From contig JALONT010000013.1 of assembly GCA_025454795.1 (NCBI GenBank), forward strand, positions 1 through 64,000: DNA of 64,000 nucleotides. The letters run 5' to 3'. Both the position numbers and the translations under genes were made by a program. Below, piece after piece: positions 53,815 through 63,892 of this stretch. The DNA comes from Bacteroidales bacterium (GTDB taxonomy: Bacteria > Bacteroidota > Bacteroidia > Bacteroidales > VadinHA17). Each line of letters begins with the position of its first letter. Within the stretch, counting starts at the first letter, position 1. The notes below the pieces were generated by a model, which saw nothing but the letters and a program-made list of their open reading frames with translations, was not told where the DNA came from and ran no database searches.

Positions 53815-55005
53815 ATGAAAAAGATCATTGTATTACTCGCCATTTTATTGTCATCCGGATATTTAAATCTTTATTCCCAGAAAGAACCTTCTACCGGGGT
53901 TTATCTTATAACATGTGCTCCTGGTACCGCTACATATTCGATTTACGGTCATAGTGCGCTTCGGATAGTGGATACTGAAAAAAACAGCGATCTTGTTTAT
54001 AACTGGGGCGTATTCGATTTCAGTACACCTAATTTCGTCTGGAAATTCGCCAAAGGCCGTCTTGATTATATGCTTGGAGTATATTCCTTTAAAAGATTCA
54101 TTCAGGAATATTTTCTTGATCAGCGATCTGTATATCAGCAGAAAATAAATCTGGAACCTGATGAAATGGGGCAGCTTTTTATGCTTTTAGCCGAAAACCT
54201 TAAACCTGAGAATATAAAGTACAGGTACGATTTTTTTTATGATGACTGTTCCACAAGAATCAGGGATCTTCTTGAAAAATCGCTGGGAAACAGGCTTTTA
54301 TACTCTCCCGAAGCTACTAAGAAACTTCCGACTTTCAGGGATAAAGTAGGAGAATACCTGAGACCTTATCCCTGGCTCAATCTGGGTGTGGATCTTCTTA
54401 TGGGGATTCCAGGTGATAAAAAAGCCAATTCCCGTGACAGAATGTTTTTACCTGTCGATATGATGGAAGTACTCTCAGATGCTTCTATAAACAGAACCGG
54501 TAAAATGATTCCACTTTTACAGAATTCTGAGAGTCTGCTTGAATTCGATCCTCCTGCAGTTAAACAGAAGTTTTTCACTTCACCTCTCTTTACTTTTTCA
54601 CTTCTTTTTATATTGATTCTGACCTTTTTTATTATTGTTAAAAATAAAACTGCTGTCAAATTGCTGGATATAGTTCTCTATACAGTTTTTTCGGTTCTGG
54701 CAATTATGATGATCTTTTTCAATTTCTTTACCGATCATCAGCAGATGAGGTGGAACCTTAATATTATCTGGCTAAGCCCGTTCATTATTCTCTGCCTTGC
54801 AAGCATTATTCTCAACAGAGACTGGCAGGTCTGGTTCAGGATAGTTTTTATTCTATCCATGATTTTTTTCCTTCTGATTATGCTGCTGCCCCATGCATTT
54901 AATAGTTCTTTTATGCCGCTTTCATTAATTCTTATTTTCAGGAGTTCAGTCAGGGCAGGATTCAGCTGGAATCCCTTGTCCTTAAATCAGGTGAATGAAT
55001 TATGA
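53815..55005 (+). CDS. DUF4105 family membrane protein
   Basis: The 396-residue protein has a signal peptide (IIVLLAILLSSGYLNLYSQ) and the DUF4105 domain (about 25-220). The domain shows VYLITCAPGTATYSIYGHSALRI, LVYNWGVFDFSTPNFVWKF and YDFFYDDCSTRIRDLLE, the last two being hallmark motifs with likely catalytic His, Asp and Cys. Four to five membrane helices follow (from about 262 to 385). The domain looks like a NlpC-type papain-fold hydrolase, but no activity is established. It stands alone between divergent neighbours. Confidence 0.8.
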   Translation: MKKIIVLLAILLSSGYLNLYSQKEPSTGVYLITCAPGTATYSIYGHSALRIVDTEKNSDLVYNWGVFDFSTPNFVWKFAKGRLDYMLGVYSFKRFIQEYFLDQRSVYQQKINLEPDEMGQLFMLLAENLKPENIKYRYDFFYDDCSTRIRDLLEKSLGNRLLYSPEATKKLPTFRDKVGEYLRPYPWLNLGVDLLMGIPGDKKANSRDRMFLPVDMMEVLSDASINRTGKMIPLLQNSESLLEFDPPAVKQKFFTSPLFTFSLLFILILTFFIIVKNKTAVKLLDIVLYTVFSVLAIMMIFFNFFTDHQQMRWNLNIIWLSPFIILCLASIILNRDWQVWFRIVFILSMIFFLLIMLLPHAFNSSFMPLSLILIFRSSVRAGFSWNPLSLNQVNEL

Positions 55006-55114
55006 CCTCTCAATTTTTATTTTAACACAATTTTAACACTTCTTAACACCTCCTTATTAATTCTACGGCTTCTTTTGTGTACTGGTTTTAAAAATGAATT
55101 GGTTCATCTATTAT

Positions 55115-55122
55115 TATCTTTG
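55115..55122 (+). promoter_or_regulatory. candidate -7 element of the Bat operon
   Basis: TATCTTTG is a full -7 match 20 bases before the MoxR ATG. No TTTG lies at the expected distance. Three TTAACAC repeats (near 55022, 55033 and 55043) lie about 70-95 bases upstream and could be a regulator site. Confidence 0.45.
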
Positions 55123-55141
55123 ACACTTAAAATTTTAAATT

Positions 55142-56137
55142 ATGGAGCAGACATCTGACATAAGAATACTGAACGAAAAGATTGAAAAGGAAAGTGCTTT
55201 TGTCGATATCATCCGAATGGAGATGAATAAAGTGATAGTTGGTCAGAAACACCTGACTGACAGTCTGATGATAGGACTTCTTGCCAACGGGCATATCCTT
55301 CTTGAAGGGGTTCCCGGTCTGGCTAAAACACTTGCGATTAAATCCCTTGCATCAATAATTGATGCTAAGTTCAGCAGGATACAGTTCACTCCCGACCTGC
55401 TTCCGGCTGACCTGATAGGTACCATGATCTACAGCCAGAAAAAGGAAGAGTTTGTTGTTAAAAAAGGACCTGTATTTGCCAACTTTATCCTGGCAGATGA
55501 AATAAACCGCTCCCCGGCAAAAGTTCAGAGCGCTCTGCTTGAAGCAATGCAGGAGCGCCAGATTACAATTGGAGAATCAACCTTCAAGCTGGATGAGCCA
55601 TTTCTGGTGCTTGCAACTCAGAACCCGATTGAGCAGGAGGGTACATATCCTTTGCCTGAAGCCCAGGTCGACAGGTTCATGATGAAAGTACTGATCGATT
55701 ATCCTTCAATGGATGAAGAGAAACTAATCATCAGGGAAAACCTTGCCAAAGAGTTCCCGAAAACGAGCCAGGTTCTTAAAACATCTGATATTGTAAGCGC
55801 CAGAGATGTTGTTCGCGAGGTTTACATGGATGAGAAAATCGAAAATTATATACTTAATATAGTATTCGCAAGCCGTAATCCTGAAAAATACGGACTGCCG
55901 GTATTTAAAAATATGATATCCTACGGAGCATCACCAAGGGCATCTATAAATCTTTCGCTTGCTGCAAAAGCTTTTTCCTTCATACGCCGCAGAGGTTATG
56001 TCATACCTGAAGATGTAAGAGCAATATGTCCCGATGTTATGCGTCACAGGATTGGTCTGACTTATGAGGCTGAAGCTGAGAATATAAATCAGGATAAGAT
56101 TATTGCCGAAATACTTAATGTTGTTGAAGTTCCTTAG
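55142..56137 (+). CDS. MoxR-type AAA+ ATPase
   Basis: The 331-residue chaperone ATPase opens the aerotolerance operon. Walker A is GVPGLAKTLAIK (about 60), Walker B FILADEINRSP (about 115), and the sensor region ATQNPIEQEGTYPLPEAQVDRF (about 160) is the MoxR signature. MoxR proteins remodel the VWA-domain proteins encoded downstream (DUF58, BatA and BatB). The stop codon is followed directly by the DUF58 start, so the operon is tightly coupled. Confidence 0.95.
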   Translation: MEQTSDIRILNEKIEKESAFVDIIRMEMNKVIVGQKHLTDSLMIGLLANGHILLEGVPGLAKTLAIKSLASIIDAKFSRIQFTPDLLPADLIGTMIYSQKKEEFVVKKGPVFANFILADEINRSPAKVQSALLEAMQERQITIGESTFKLDEPFLVLATQNPIEQEGTYPLPEAQVDRFMMKVLIDYPSMDEEKLIIRENLAKEFPKTSQVLKTSDIVSARDVVREVYMDEKIENYILNIVFASRNPEKYGLPVFKNMISYGASPRASINLSLAAKAFSFIRRRGYVIPEDVRAICPDVMRHRIGLTYEAEAENINQDKIIAEILNVVEVP

Positions 56138-57001
56138 ATGGAAGCAGCTGAACTGATAAAGAAGGTCCGGAAGATTGAGATAAAGACCAGGGGGCTAACC
56201 AGGCATATCTTTGCAGGAGAGTACCACAGCGCCTTTAAGGGAAGAGGTATAGCCTTCAGCGAGGTCAGGGAATATCAGTACGGCGACGATATCAGAAGTA
56301 TTGACTGGAACGTGACAGCCCGTTTTAATCATCCATATATTAAAATCTTTGAAGAAGAGAGAGAAATGACGGTAATGCTCCTTATTGATGTCAGCGGATC
56401 AGGAAGTTTCGGAACGAAAGTAAATTTTAAAAGAGATGTAATGACAGAAGTTGCCGCAGTACTTTCTTTCTCTGCTATCTTTAATAATGACAAGATCGGA
56501 GTTATCTTTTTTTCGGACAGGGTAGAGAAGTTTATCCCTCCGCAGAAAGGCAGAAAACATATATTGAGGATCATAAGGGAACTTCTTGACTTTAAATCAG
56601 AAAGTTCTAAAACCAGCCTTGATGAACCGTTAAGGTTCCTTACAAATGCTATCAAGAAAAGATGTACAGCCTTCATACTTTCAGATTTTATTGCTCCGGG
56701 ATTTGAAGAGGCGCTGCGTATTGCATCAAGCAAACACGATATTGTGGCAGTTAAAGTTTTTGATCCTGTAGAGACTTCGATTCCCGATATAGGACTGATC
56801 AAGGTTACCGACTCTGAAACAGGGGCATCTGAATGGATAGACACTTCATCAGGTAACACCCGGAAGGTTTACAGACAGTGGTGGGAAGACCATCAGGCTG
56901 AAATAAGGAACATTTTTAAAAAATGCGGGGTTGATTCTGCATTTATCAGCACGGATGAAGATTATGTAAAACCTCTGATCAAACTTTTTGAAAGCAGATG
57001 A
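56138..57001 (+). CDS. DUF58 domain protein (VWA-like)
   Basis: The 287-residue cytoplasmic protein has the diagnostic DUF58 block GRGIAFSEVREYQYGDDIRSIDWNVTAR (about 32-59) and a VWA-like metal site LIDVSGSGSFG after it. It starts on the base after the MoxR stop. DUF58 proteins are substrates or partners of MoxR in the Bat complex. Confidence 0.93.
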   Translation: MEAAELIKKVRKIEIKTRGLTRHIFAGEYHSAFKGRGIAFSEVREYQYGDDIRSIDWNVTARFNHPYIKIFEEEREMTVMLLIDVSGSGSFGTKVNFKRDVMTEVAAVLSFSAIFNNDKIGVIFFSDRVEKFIPPQKGRKHILRIIRELLDFKSESSKTSLDEPLRFLTNAIKKRCTAFILSDFIAPGFEEALRIASSKHDIVAVKVFDPVETSIPDIGLIKVTDSETGASEWIDTSSGNTRKVYRQWWEDHQAEIRNIFKKCGVDSAFISTDEDYVKPLIKLFESR

Positions 57002-57002
57002 A

Positions 57003-57977
57003 ATGAAGAATACTATTTTCTCCATATTATTCTTATTGTCATCATCTGTCGGACTTTACAGCCAGGATGTGACAGTCTCAGCTGCATTCGATTCATCAAG
57101 GATCTACATCGGCGATCAGATATTCTACACTCTTACAATCGATCAGCCTGTTGACCTCAACCTTACAATAAGACCGCTGAAGGATTCTTTATGTAAAAAC
57201 GTTGAAATATTATCCGGTCCTTTTTGTGATAGTTCCTTAACAAACAACAGGTTAAAGGTGATAAACCGGTATCTCATAACATCCTTCGATTCAGGATTTT
57301 ATCAGGCACCGCCAGTTTATGCAGAGATAAATACTTCAACAGGTATCAAAAGATTTTATTCTGATTATTCAGCTCTTGAGGTGATGAGAGTAAAAATAAC
57401 CCCTCCTGATACTACTGCAAAAATCTTTGATATTATTAAACCCTACAGAGCCCCGATAACAATCGGGGAGATCCTTCCATGGGTTTTACTCACCTGTGCA
57501 GTTGCTTCACTTGTATGGGGATTGATTATTCTGATCCGGAAATTTAAAAAATCCCGTAAGGAACCTGAGATAGCCATTAATAAAGAACCTGCTCATATAA
57601 TTGCGTTCCGTGAGCTCGGGAAGCTGAAAGAAGAGCAGCTCTGGCAGAAAGGTGAAGTGAAGCATTATTACTCACGCCTTACTGAAATATTAAGACAATA
57701 TCTCGAAAACAGGTATGGAGTCTTTTCACTTGAAATGACCACCTCAGAGACACTTGATGCACTTGTTAAATCAGGCTTTAAGAAAGATGATCTATATTCC
57801 GGACTCAGGACAATCCTTACCGGCTCTGACCTGGTTAAATTTGCAAAATATAAGCCGGAACCTGCTGAAAATGAAGTTCATTTTGAAAATTCCTGGAAAT
57901 TTGTCGAGTTTACAAAAGTTGATGAGACCATTCAGGAGCAAGCTGGTTCAAATGAAAAGAAGGAGGGATCGTTATGA
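57003..57977 (+). CDS. Bat-operon membrane protein of unknown function
   Basis: The ATG at 57003 starts a signal peptide (MKNTIFSILFLLSSSVGLYSQ); the ORF track opens five codons earlier inside DUF58. The 324-residue protein has an extracytoplasmic beta domain (about 22-150), one membrane helix (ILPWVLLTCAVASLVWGLIIL, about 158-178) and a helical cytoplasmic tail with KHYYSRLTEILRQYLENRYG. A protein of this layout stands between DUF58 and batA in many Bacteroidota Bat operons. It overlaps batA by four bases. It resembles a short BatD in layout. Confidence 0.8.
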   Translation: MKNTIFSILFLLSSSVGLYSQDVTVSAAFDSSRIYIGDQIFYTLTIDQPVDLNLTIRPLKDSLCKNVEILSGPFCDSSLTNNRLKVINRYLITSFDSGFYQAPPVYAEINTSTGIKRFYSDYSALEVMRVKITPPDTTAKIFDIIKPYRAPITIGEILPWVLLTCAVASLVWGLIILIRKFKKSRKEPEIAINKEPAHIIAFRELGKLKEEQLWQKGEVKHYYSRLTEILRQYLENRYGVFSLEMTTSETLDALVKSGFKKDDLYSGLRTILTGSDLVKFAKYKPEPAENEVHFENSWKFVEFTKVDETIQEQAGSNEKKEGSL

Positions 57978-58966
57978 CAGGTACAGCATTTGCCCAACCA
58001 CTCTTCCTTTGGCTTCTGCTACTGGTAGCCGGAATGGTGGCATTCTATGTGCTCAGACAGCAAAAAACCACATCGTCTCTTCAGATGCCCGGATTGGATC
58101 CTTTCCGGAAAACCATGAAGAGTTTCCGTAACCACCTGAGGCATATACTATTCGGTTTGCGTGTAACTGCTTTTACGCTTCTGATAATTGTTCTTGCCCG
58201 TCCTCAGAAAACCGATAAGTTCCAGAATGTTACAACTGAAGGAATAGACATAATACTTACCCTCGATATATCCGGTAGTATGCTGGCCCGTGATTTCAAA
58301 CCCGACAGGCTTGAAGCATCCAAAAATGTCGCAACAGAATTTATTTCAGGCCGTCCCTACGATCGTCTGGGCCTGGTTGTCTTCAGCGGAGAGAGCTTCA
58401 CACAATGCCCTCTCACAACTGACCATGCTGTTCTGATCAATCTTATGAGAGAAATACAGAGCGGAATGATCGAAGATGGTACCGCTATCGGAAACGGACT
58501 TGCAACTGCAGTAAACAGGATAAAAGATTCTGAAGCAAAGAGCAAGGTAATTATTCTTCTTACTGATGGAGTAAACAACAGGGGAGAGATAGCTCCTGCA
58601 ACTGCAGCAGATATTGCAAAAACATATGGGATCAGGGTTTATACGATAGGTGTAGGAACACAAGGCATGGCGCCATATCCTGTCCAGACGCCCTATGGAA
58701 TGCAATACCAGAATATGCAGGTTGAAATTGATGAAGCCATCCTTAAGGAGATTTCATCAAAAACAGGCGGTAGATACTTCCGTGCAACAGATAATGACAA
58801 ACTGGTGCAGGTTTATGCAGAGATAGATAAGCTTGAGAAATCAAAAATTGATGTACGTCAGTTTACAAGGAAAGAGGAAAAATTTCTTCTTCCAGCAATG
58901 ATTGCTTTCTTCCTTCTGGCACTGGAAGCCCTTACTCGATTGACGGTTTATAAGAACATCACATAA
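57974..58966 (+). CDS. batA: VWA-domain membrane protein BatA
   Basis: The 330-residue protein has two N-terminal membrane segments (about 8-24 and 58-78), a von Willebrand A domain with MIDAS motif DISGSM in IILTLDISGSML (about 95) and the matching TDGVNN at about 195, and one C-terminal helix. BatA and BatB form a membrane complex tied to oxygen and stress tolerance in Bacteroides. The start overlaps the preceding gene by four bases. Confidence 0.93.
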   Translation: MTGTAFAQPLFLWLLLLVAGMVAFYVLRQQKTTSSLQMPGLDPFRKTMKSFRNHLRHILFGLRVTAFTLLIIVLARPQKTDKFQNVTTEGIDIILTLDISGSMLARDFKPDRLEASKNVATEFISGRPYDRLGLVVFSGESFTQCPLTTDHAVLINLMREIQSGMIEDGTAIGNGLATAVNRIKDSEAKSKVIILLTDGVNNRGEIAPATAADIAKTYGIRVYTIGVGTQGMAPYPVQTPYGMQYQNMQVEIDEAILKEISSKTGGRYFRATDNDKLVQVYAEIDKLEKSKIDVRQFTRKEEKFLLPAMIAFFLLALEALTRLTVYKNIT

Positions 58967-58976
58967 AACAGAAACG

Positions 58977-60017
58977 ATGCAATTATTCAGATTTGCAAAT
59001 CCGGATTTTCTGTACCTGTTGCTTCTGCTTCCGGTGATGTTCATATTATGGATATTAAATGTAATCAGGAAGAAAAGAGCCCTTGAAAAATTAGGGGATC
59101 CGGGTCTGGTAAACAGATTGCTGCCCGGGTACTCAAAAATAAGACCGGCGTTAAAATTCATCTTCCAGCTAATTGCTCTGGTGGCAGTAATCATTATTCT
59201 TGCACGGCCTCAGTTCGGGTCAAAGCTGGAAGAGGTTAAGAAACAGGGCGTGGAGGTAATTATTGCACTCGATGTCAGCAATTCGATGCTTGCTGAGGAT
59301 ATACAACCTGACAGGCTTACTAGAGCCAAACAGGCACTTGTTAGGTTAATAGATAATCTTGATAATGACAAAATAGGATTAATTGTGTTTGCGGGTGATG
59401 CGTACACTCAGATCCCTATTACTACAGATTACATTTCAGCAAAGATGTTCCTGTCCGCTATAAATCCTGGTATGGTGCCAAAGCAAGGAACAGCAATCGG
59501 TTCAGCGATCGACCTGGGAATCAGGTCATTCAGTCCGGGGGATGGTAAGAGCAAAGCTATGATAATAATAACCGACGGTGAAAATCATGAAGATGATCCA
59601 GTCTCAGGAGCATCAGAGGCCTCAAAAACCGGAATAGTGATCCACACAATCGGGATTGGTTCCACTGATGGCGTACCTGTTCCGGTAATGATAAATGGGA
59701 AAAGAGATTATCTCAAGGATGCAGACGGTAATACTGTAATTACCAAACTGGATGAGGATATATTGAAAAAAATTGCAGTAAGCTCAGGAGGCAATTATGT
59801 CAGAGCCAGTAATTCGAGCATCGGACTCGACGAGGTTTTTGGTGAGATCAAAAAGATGAAGAAGCAGGAGATGGAAAGTACTATGTACACTGAATATAAT
59901 GACCAGTTCCAGATCTTTGTTGTAATCTCTCTGTTCTTTCTCCTGCTGGAATTTATTGTAATGGACAGGAAGAATAAAAAACTGGAGAATATAAAATTAT
60001 TTCATTTCAAGCTTTAG
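58977..60017 (+). CDS. batB: VWA-domain membrane protein BatB
   Basis: The 346-residue protein has the same build as BatA: two N-terminal membrane helices, a VWA domain with MIDAS motif DVSNSM in IIALDVSNSMLAEDI and ITDGENHEDD, and a C-terminal helix (FQIFVVISLFFLLLEFIVM). It begins 10 bases after batA and is a diverged paralogue of it. Confidence 0.93.
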   Translation: MQLFRFANPDFLYLLLLLPVMFILWILNVIRKKRALEKLGDPGLVNRLLPGYSKIRPALKFIFQLIALVAVIIILARPQFGSKLEEVKKQGVEVIIALDVSNSMLAEDIQPDRLTRAKQALVRLIDNLDNDKIGLIVFAGDAYTQIPITTDYISAKMFLSAINPGMVPKQGTAIGSAIDLGIRSFSPGDGKSKAMIIITDGENHEDDPVSGASEASKTGIVIHTIGIGSTDGVPVPVMINGKRDYLKDADGNTVITKLDEDILKKIAVSSGGNYVRASNSSIGLDEVFGEIKKMKKQEMESTMYTEYNDQFQIFVVISLFFLLLEFIVMDRKNKKLENIKLFHFKL

Positions 60018-60033
60018 TATATAATGTAAACGG

Positions 60034-60753
60034 ATGTTTGGATTAATTAAACATATTGAGTATAAATGCAGGTCAGGACTGCTTATGGTCCTGATGCTTA
60101 CAACATTTTCGGCGCTGACCTGTGCTCAGGCCGATAAAAAATTCATAAGGCAGGGAAATAAGGAATATGGCAATGAGAAATTTTCAGATTCTGAAATATC
60201 TTACCGGAGGGCTATTGATAAGAATAAAGAGTCAGCCGACGCTGTTTTTAATACCGGTGATGCTCTTTATAAGCAGAAAAAATTTGAGGAAGCCGGAAAA
60301 GAGTTCATGGAGAACCATAATATGAATGAAGATAAGGGGAAAAAAGCCGCCAGCCTTTATAACCTTGGAAATTCACTGCTTATGGACAATAAAGTTAAGG
60401 AAAGCATAGAAGCATATAAGGGCTCACTGAAGCTGAATCCGCGTAACCCGGAAGCTAAATATAATCTTGCCTATGCACAGGATCTTTTACAACAACAACA
60501 ACAACAGAAAAACCAGGATAAACAGGATCAGAAGAAAAATGATCAGAATAAGGATCAACAGCAGAATCAGGATAATAAGGATCAGGAAAAAGATCAGCAG
60601 CAGCAGCAACAACAGGATCAGCAACAGGAAATTTCAAAGGAAGATGCAGAGAGATTATTGAATGCCCTTGCAAATGATGAAAAAAATGTCCAGGAAAAGG
60701 TTAAACTTGCGAAAGCTAACAAAGCGAAGGTCAGAACCGTTAAAAACTGGTGA
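60034..60753 (+). CDS. batC: TPR protein BatC
   Basis: The 239-residue protein has an N-terminal hydrophobic signal or anchor (LLMVLMLTTFSALTCA) and TPR units (FSDSEISYRRAIDKNKES, AASLYNLGNSLLMDNKVKE, NPRNPEAKYNLAYA). A long glutamine/asparagine/aspartate-rich low-complexity region (about 150-210) precedes a short helical end. The low-complexity stretch is usual in BatC proteins of this phylum. It is part of the periplasmic Bat complex. Confidence 0.9.
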   Translation: MFGLIKHIEYKCRSGLLMVLMLTTFSALTCAQADKKFIRQGNKEYGNEKFSDSEISYRRAIDKNKESADAVFNTGDALYKQKKFEEAGKEFMENHNMNEDKGKKAASLYNLGNSLLMDNKVKESIEAYKGSLKLNPRNPEAKYNLAYAQDLLQQQQQQKNQDKQDQKKNDQNKDQQQNQDNKDQEKDQQQQQQQDQQQEISKEDAERLLNALANDEKNVQEKVKLAKANKAKVRTVKNW

Positions 60754-60768
60754 TTTTTAATAGAATAA

Positions 60769-62580
60769 ATGAAAAGAGCTCTGCTATATTATTTTTTTCT
60801 TTTACTGCCTGTTTTAGCGCGGACTCAGGATGTATCGGTTCAGGTTGAATATCCTTCTGTTGTGGAATCAGGACAGCAGTTTAGTGTGACCTGGACTGTG
60901 AATGCCGGGGGAGGAGAGTTTTCGGCTCCCTCATTTGAAGGATTTTATAAACTGATGGGGCCACAGACATCTTACAGCTCCAGCACCCAGATAATAAACG
61001 GTAAGATGTCGCATCAGACATCCTATACTTATGTATATTTTCTTCAGGCAGTTAAGGAAGGTAAATATGTTATTTCTCCTGCAGTATTTACACTGAAAAA
61101 TAAAACCTACCAGTCAGACTCAATGCGGATCGAGGTTATTAACAGCAATACCAGGCAAGCCAATGTGCAAGCGGGGGGAAGTACACGGCAGGAAAACACA
61201 AGGATTGAATCAGCGGGAGGAGATATTTTCATTGATCTTACCCTTAACAGGAGAGAAGTATATCTGGGGGAACATATTACTGCAACTGTTAAGATTTTCA
61301 CAAGAGTAAACCTGTCAGGCATTAATGAAATAAAATATCCGCCATTCACGGGTTTTCTTAAGGCAGACCTTGAAACTCCTCCTCTGAACTCTCTCAGGGA
61401 AGAGAATGTAAATGGTACTGTTTATGGAACAGGAGTGATCCAGCAATTCTTACTTTATCCTCAGGTATCGGGTGAAATTACCATTGAACCGGTTCAGATA
61501 ACTGTCCTGGTTCAGCAGAAGTCCAGGCAGATAGATCCATTCTTTGGAGATTTCTTTGCTTCATATCAGACAATTCCAAAAACGGTCGTAAGTAAGGCTG
61601 CTAAAGTGAACGTGAAACCACTTCCGGGAGTAAAACCTGACGATTATTCAGGTGCTGTCGGAAAATTTGATCTGAAGGCAAACATCAGCAAAGATTCGGT
61701 TAACGTCAATGATGCCGTTAACTTCAAAGTTGTGATTTCGGGAACCGGGAATCTCAAGCTGGCATCAGCTCCGGGAATTAAACTACCTCCTGATGTTGAA
61801 GTATATGATCCGAAGATCACTGATAATATTAAGAACAGCCTCAACGGAACATCAGGTCAGAAAACTTCTGAATATCTGCTGATCCCCAGGCATTATGGTG
61901 ACTTTACGATCCCTTCTGTAACATATTCATATTTCAATACTTCCACAGGAAAATATGAACGCCTGACAACACAGGAGTTTCATTTTCATGCCCGGAAGGG
62001 AACCGAACAGAATGCAGGTATTACTGTTTATGGTGGCGTTTTAAAAGAAGATGTTAAATATGTCGGGAAAGATATACGTTTCATAAAAGGTGATCCCGGA
62101 AAACTTGACAGATCGTCGAATTATAGTATTCTGAACCGTGCATTCTACAGTTTATACGCAATAACACTCTTTATATTCCTTTTAGTGCTTTTTGTAAGAA
62201 GGGAACACATAAGACGCAATGCTGATCTTACAGCTGTCAGAAACCGGAAAGCAGGCAAAATTGCTGCTAAAAGACTCAGGGAAGCATCAGCTTGCCTCAA
62301 ACGGGGGGAGACGGACAGATTTCATGAGGAGATCCTGAAATCAATCTGGGGATACCTGAGTGACAAACTGAATATCCCGGTATCAGACCTGACAAGGAGC
62401 AATGCTGTTTCTGTTCTGAAAAAAAAGGTAATAGAAGATTCTGTAATTGAAAAGCTGACAGGCATCCTTGATACCTGTGAATTTGCAAGATATGCTCCCT
62501 CAGCCACTGGAACGGAAGCAACAGCATTATATGAAGACGCATCACAGTTCATTCGTACAGTTGAAAATTCAATAGGGTAG
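60769..62580 (+). CDS. batD: BatD oxygen-tolerance protein
   Basis: The 603-residue protein has a signal peptide (about 1-19), several beta-sandwich domains with family blocks (VESGQQFSVTWTVNAGGGEFSAPSF near 30 and GDFTIPSVTYSYFN near 380), one membrane helix (YSLYAITLFIFLLVLFV, about 465) and a helical cytoplasmic tail. This is the standard BatD layout. It lies 15 bases after batC. Confidence 0.92.
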   Translation: MKRALLYYFFLLLPVLARTQDVSVQVEYPSVVESGQQFSVTWTVNAGGGEFSAPSFEGFYKLMGPQTSYSSSTQIINGKMSHQTSYTYVYFLQAVKEGKYVISPAVFTLKNKTYQSDSMRIEVINSNTRQANVQAGGSTRQENTRIESAGGDIFIDLTLNRREVYLGEHITATVKIFTRVNLSGINEIKYPPFTGFLKADLETPPLNSLREENVNGTVYGTGVIQQFLLYPQVSGEITIEPVQITVLVQQKSRQIDPFFGDFFASYQTIPKTVVSKAAKVNVKPLPGVKPDDYSGAVGKFDLKANISKDSVNVNDAVNFKVVISGTGNLKLASAPGIKLPPDVEVYDPKITDNIKNSLNGTSGQKTSEYLLIPRHYGDFTIPSVTYSYFNTSTGKYERLTTQEFHFHARKGTEQNAGITVYGGVLKEDVKYVGKDIRFIKGDPGKLDRSSNYSILNRAFYSLYAITLFIFLLVLFVRREHIRRNADLTAVRNRKAGKIAAKRLREASACLKRGETDRFHEEILKSIWGYLSDKLNIPVSDLTRSNAVSVLKKKVIEDSVIEKLTGILDTCEFARYAPSATGTEATALYEDASQFIRTVENSIG

Positions 62581-62582
62581 AT

Positions 62583-63386
62583 ATGAAATTTAAATTAGCC
62601 ATCATATCAGCTTTGTCATTTATCATGATTTTCTCAGTAAGAGTCTGTTCCCAGACTCCTGCTTTACCTTCTGATATCCCGGTTGTACCTGCAGGGATCC
62701 CGAAATTCAGGCAGGGAGTCGATTATTTTACTTCAGCAAATTATGATAAGGCGCTGGAACTCTGGACAGATCTGTACAGGACAGGTTACCGTTCTGCAGA
62801 GCTTAACTACAATATCGGCAATGCATATTTTAAAAAAAATAATCTTCCGGGGGCCATACTTTTCTTTGAGAGGGCTCATCTTCTGAAGCCTGCTGATGAG
62901 GATATTAACTATAATCTTCAGATTGCCAGGACTCTTGTTGTTGACCGATTCGAAGAGATACCTGAACTATTCTTTGTAAGATGGTACAATTTTTTGTCAT
63001 TAACGCTTTCAACCAACACCTGGGCGAAACTCAGCTTAATTACTTTCATCCTGTGCCTGCTTTTCCTTTCACTCTATTTTTACTCTAAAAGATACAGGCT
63101 CAAGGTTCTGGGATTCTGGCTTGCGCTGATTCTCCTGATAACTTCCCTGGCCTCACTGGCTTTTTCATCAGGAAACAGATCGTTGATACACGACAGCAAT
63201 AAAGCAATAATATTCAACCCTCTTGTAAACGGGAAGAGCTCTCCTGATGAGAGTGGTACAGATCTTTTTGTACTTCACGAAGGAACGAAAGTTACTGTGG
63301 AAGATGAAGTGGGAGAGTGGTTTGAGATAAGACTTTCTGATGGTAATAAAGGCTGGATACCTGCAAATAGTCTCGAAATAATTTAA
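62583..63386 (+). CDS. batE: BatE-like TPR/SH3 protein
   Basis: The 267-residue protein has a signal peptide, TPR units (YDKALELWTDLYRTGYRSAELNYNIGNAYFKKNN, LPGAILFFERAHLLKPADEDINYNLQ), two membrane helices (about 140-160 and 175-195) and a bacterial SH3 domain at the end (GTKVTVEDEVGEWFEIRLSDGNKGWIPANSLEII). It starts two bases after batD and closes the Bat operon. Confidence 0.9.
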   Translation: MKFKLAIISALSFIMIFSVRVCSQTPALPSDIPVVPAGIPKFRQGVDYFTSANYDKALELWTDLYRTGYRSAELNYNIGNAYFKKNNLPGAILFFERAHLLKPADEDINYNLQIARTLVVDRFEEIPELFFVRWYNFLSLTLSTNTWAKLSLITFILCLLFLSLYFYSKRYRLKVLGFWLALILLITSLASLAFSSGNRSLIHDSNKAIIFNPLVNGKSSPDESGTDLFVLHEGTKVTVEDEVGEWFEIRLSDGNKGWIPANSLEII

Positions 63387-63453
63387 TCTGTTTGCAACTA
63401 ATTTGTTATCTTTTCGGTCAGTAATCTGAGTGGCTAATCAAATATTACCCGTT

Positions 63454-63852
63454 ATGAAAAAGCTTCTTCTACTTTCGATTGTAATTTTGGCAGTTCTGGC
63501 TTGTAAAAAAACCGAATTTTCTCCCGCCGGTCCTACTGATGTGAGAATCAAAAATATATCTGATCAAACCCTTACTGAAGTTAAAGTTAATATAAAGGGT
63601 AATATCCAAAATTATGGTGATGTAGCTCCACAGCAGATATCAGACTACGCTCGATTTGATACAGCTTACGTTAAAGCTGAAATAACTGCAAAAGTTAACA
63701 ATGAGACATTCTCAACAGGATCGGTTAATTATATGGGACTAACTTATATCGGACGTGACCGCATAACCTATGTAATCTGGATAAAAGATTTTAATAATAA
63801 AAAGCTTGAGATCAATAATGTAATCATCGAGGAACCTTTGATCCTGGAATGA
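63454..63852 (+). CDS. small hypothetical lipoprotein
   Basis: I use the ATG at 63454 instead of the GTG at 63430, as it starts a lipoprotein signal (LLLLSIVILAVLAC, Cys17). The mature 115-residue part is beta-rich with no motif I recognise (for example VRIKNISDQTLTEVKVNIKG). It follows the Bat operon by 67 bases and may be transcribed from it. Confidence 0.75.
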   Translation: MKKLLLLSIVILAVLACKKTEFSPAGPTDVRIKNISDQTLTEVKVNIKGNIQNYGDVAPQQISDYARFDTAYVKAEITAKVNNETFSTGSVNYMGLTYIGRDRITYVIWIKDFNNKKLEINNVIIEEPLILE

Positions 63853-63892
63853 TTATTCTCTGATTAATGAAGGATCAGACGGTAAATCGTGA

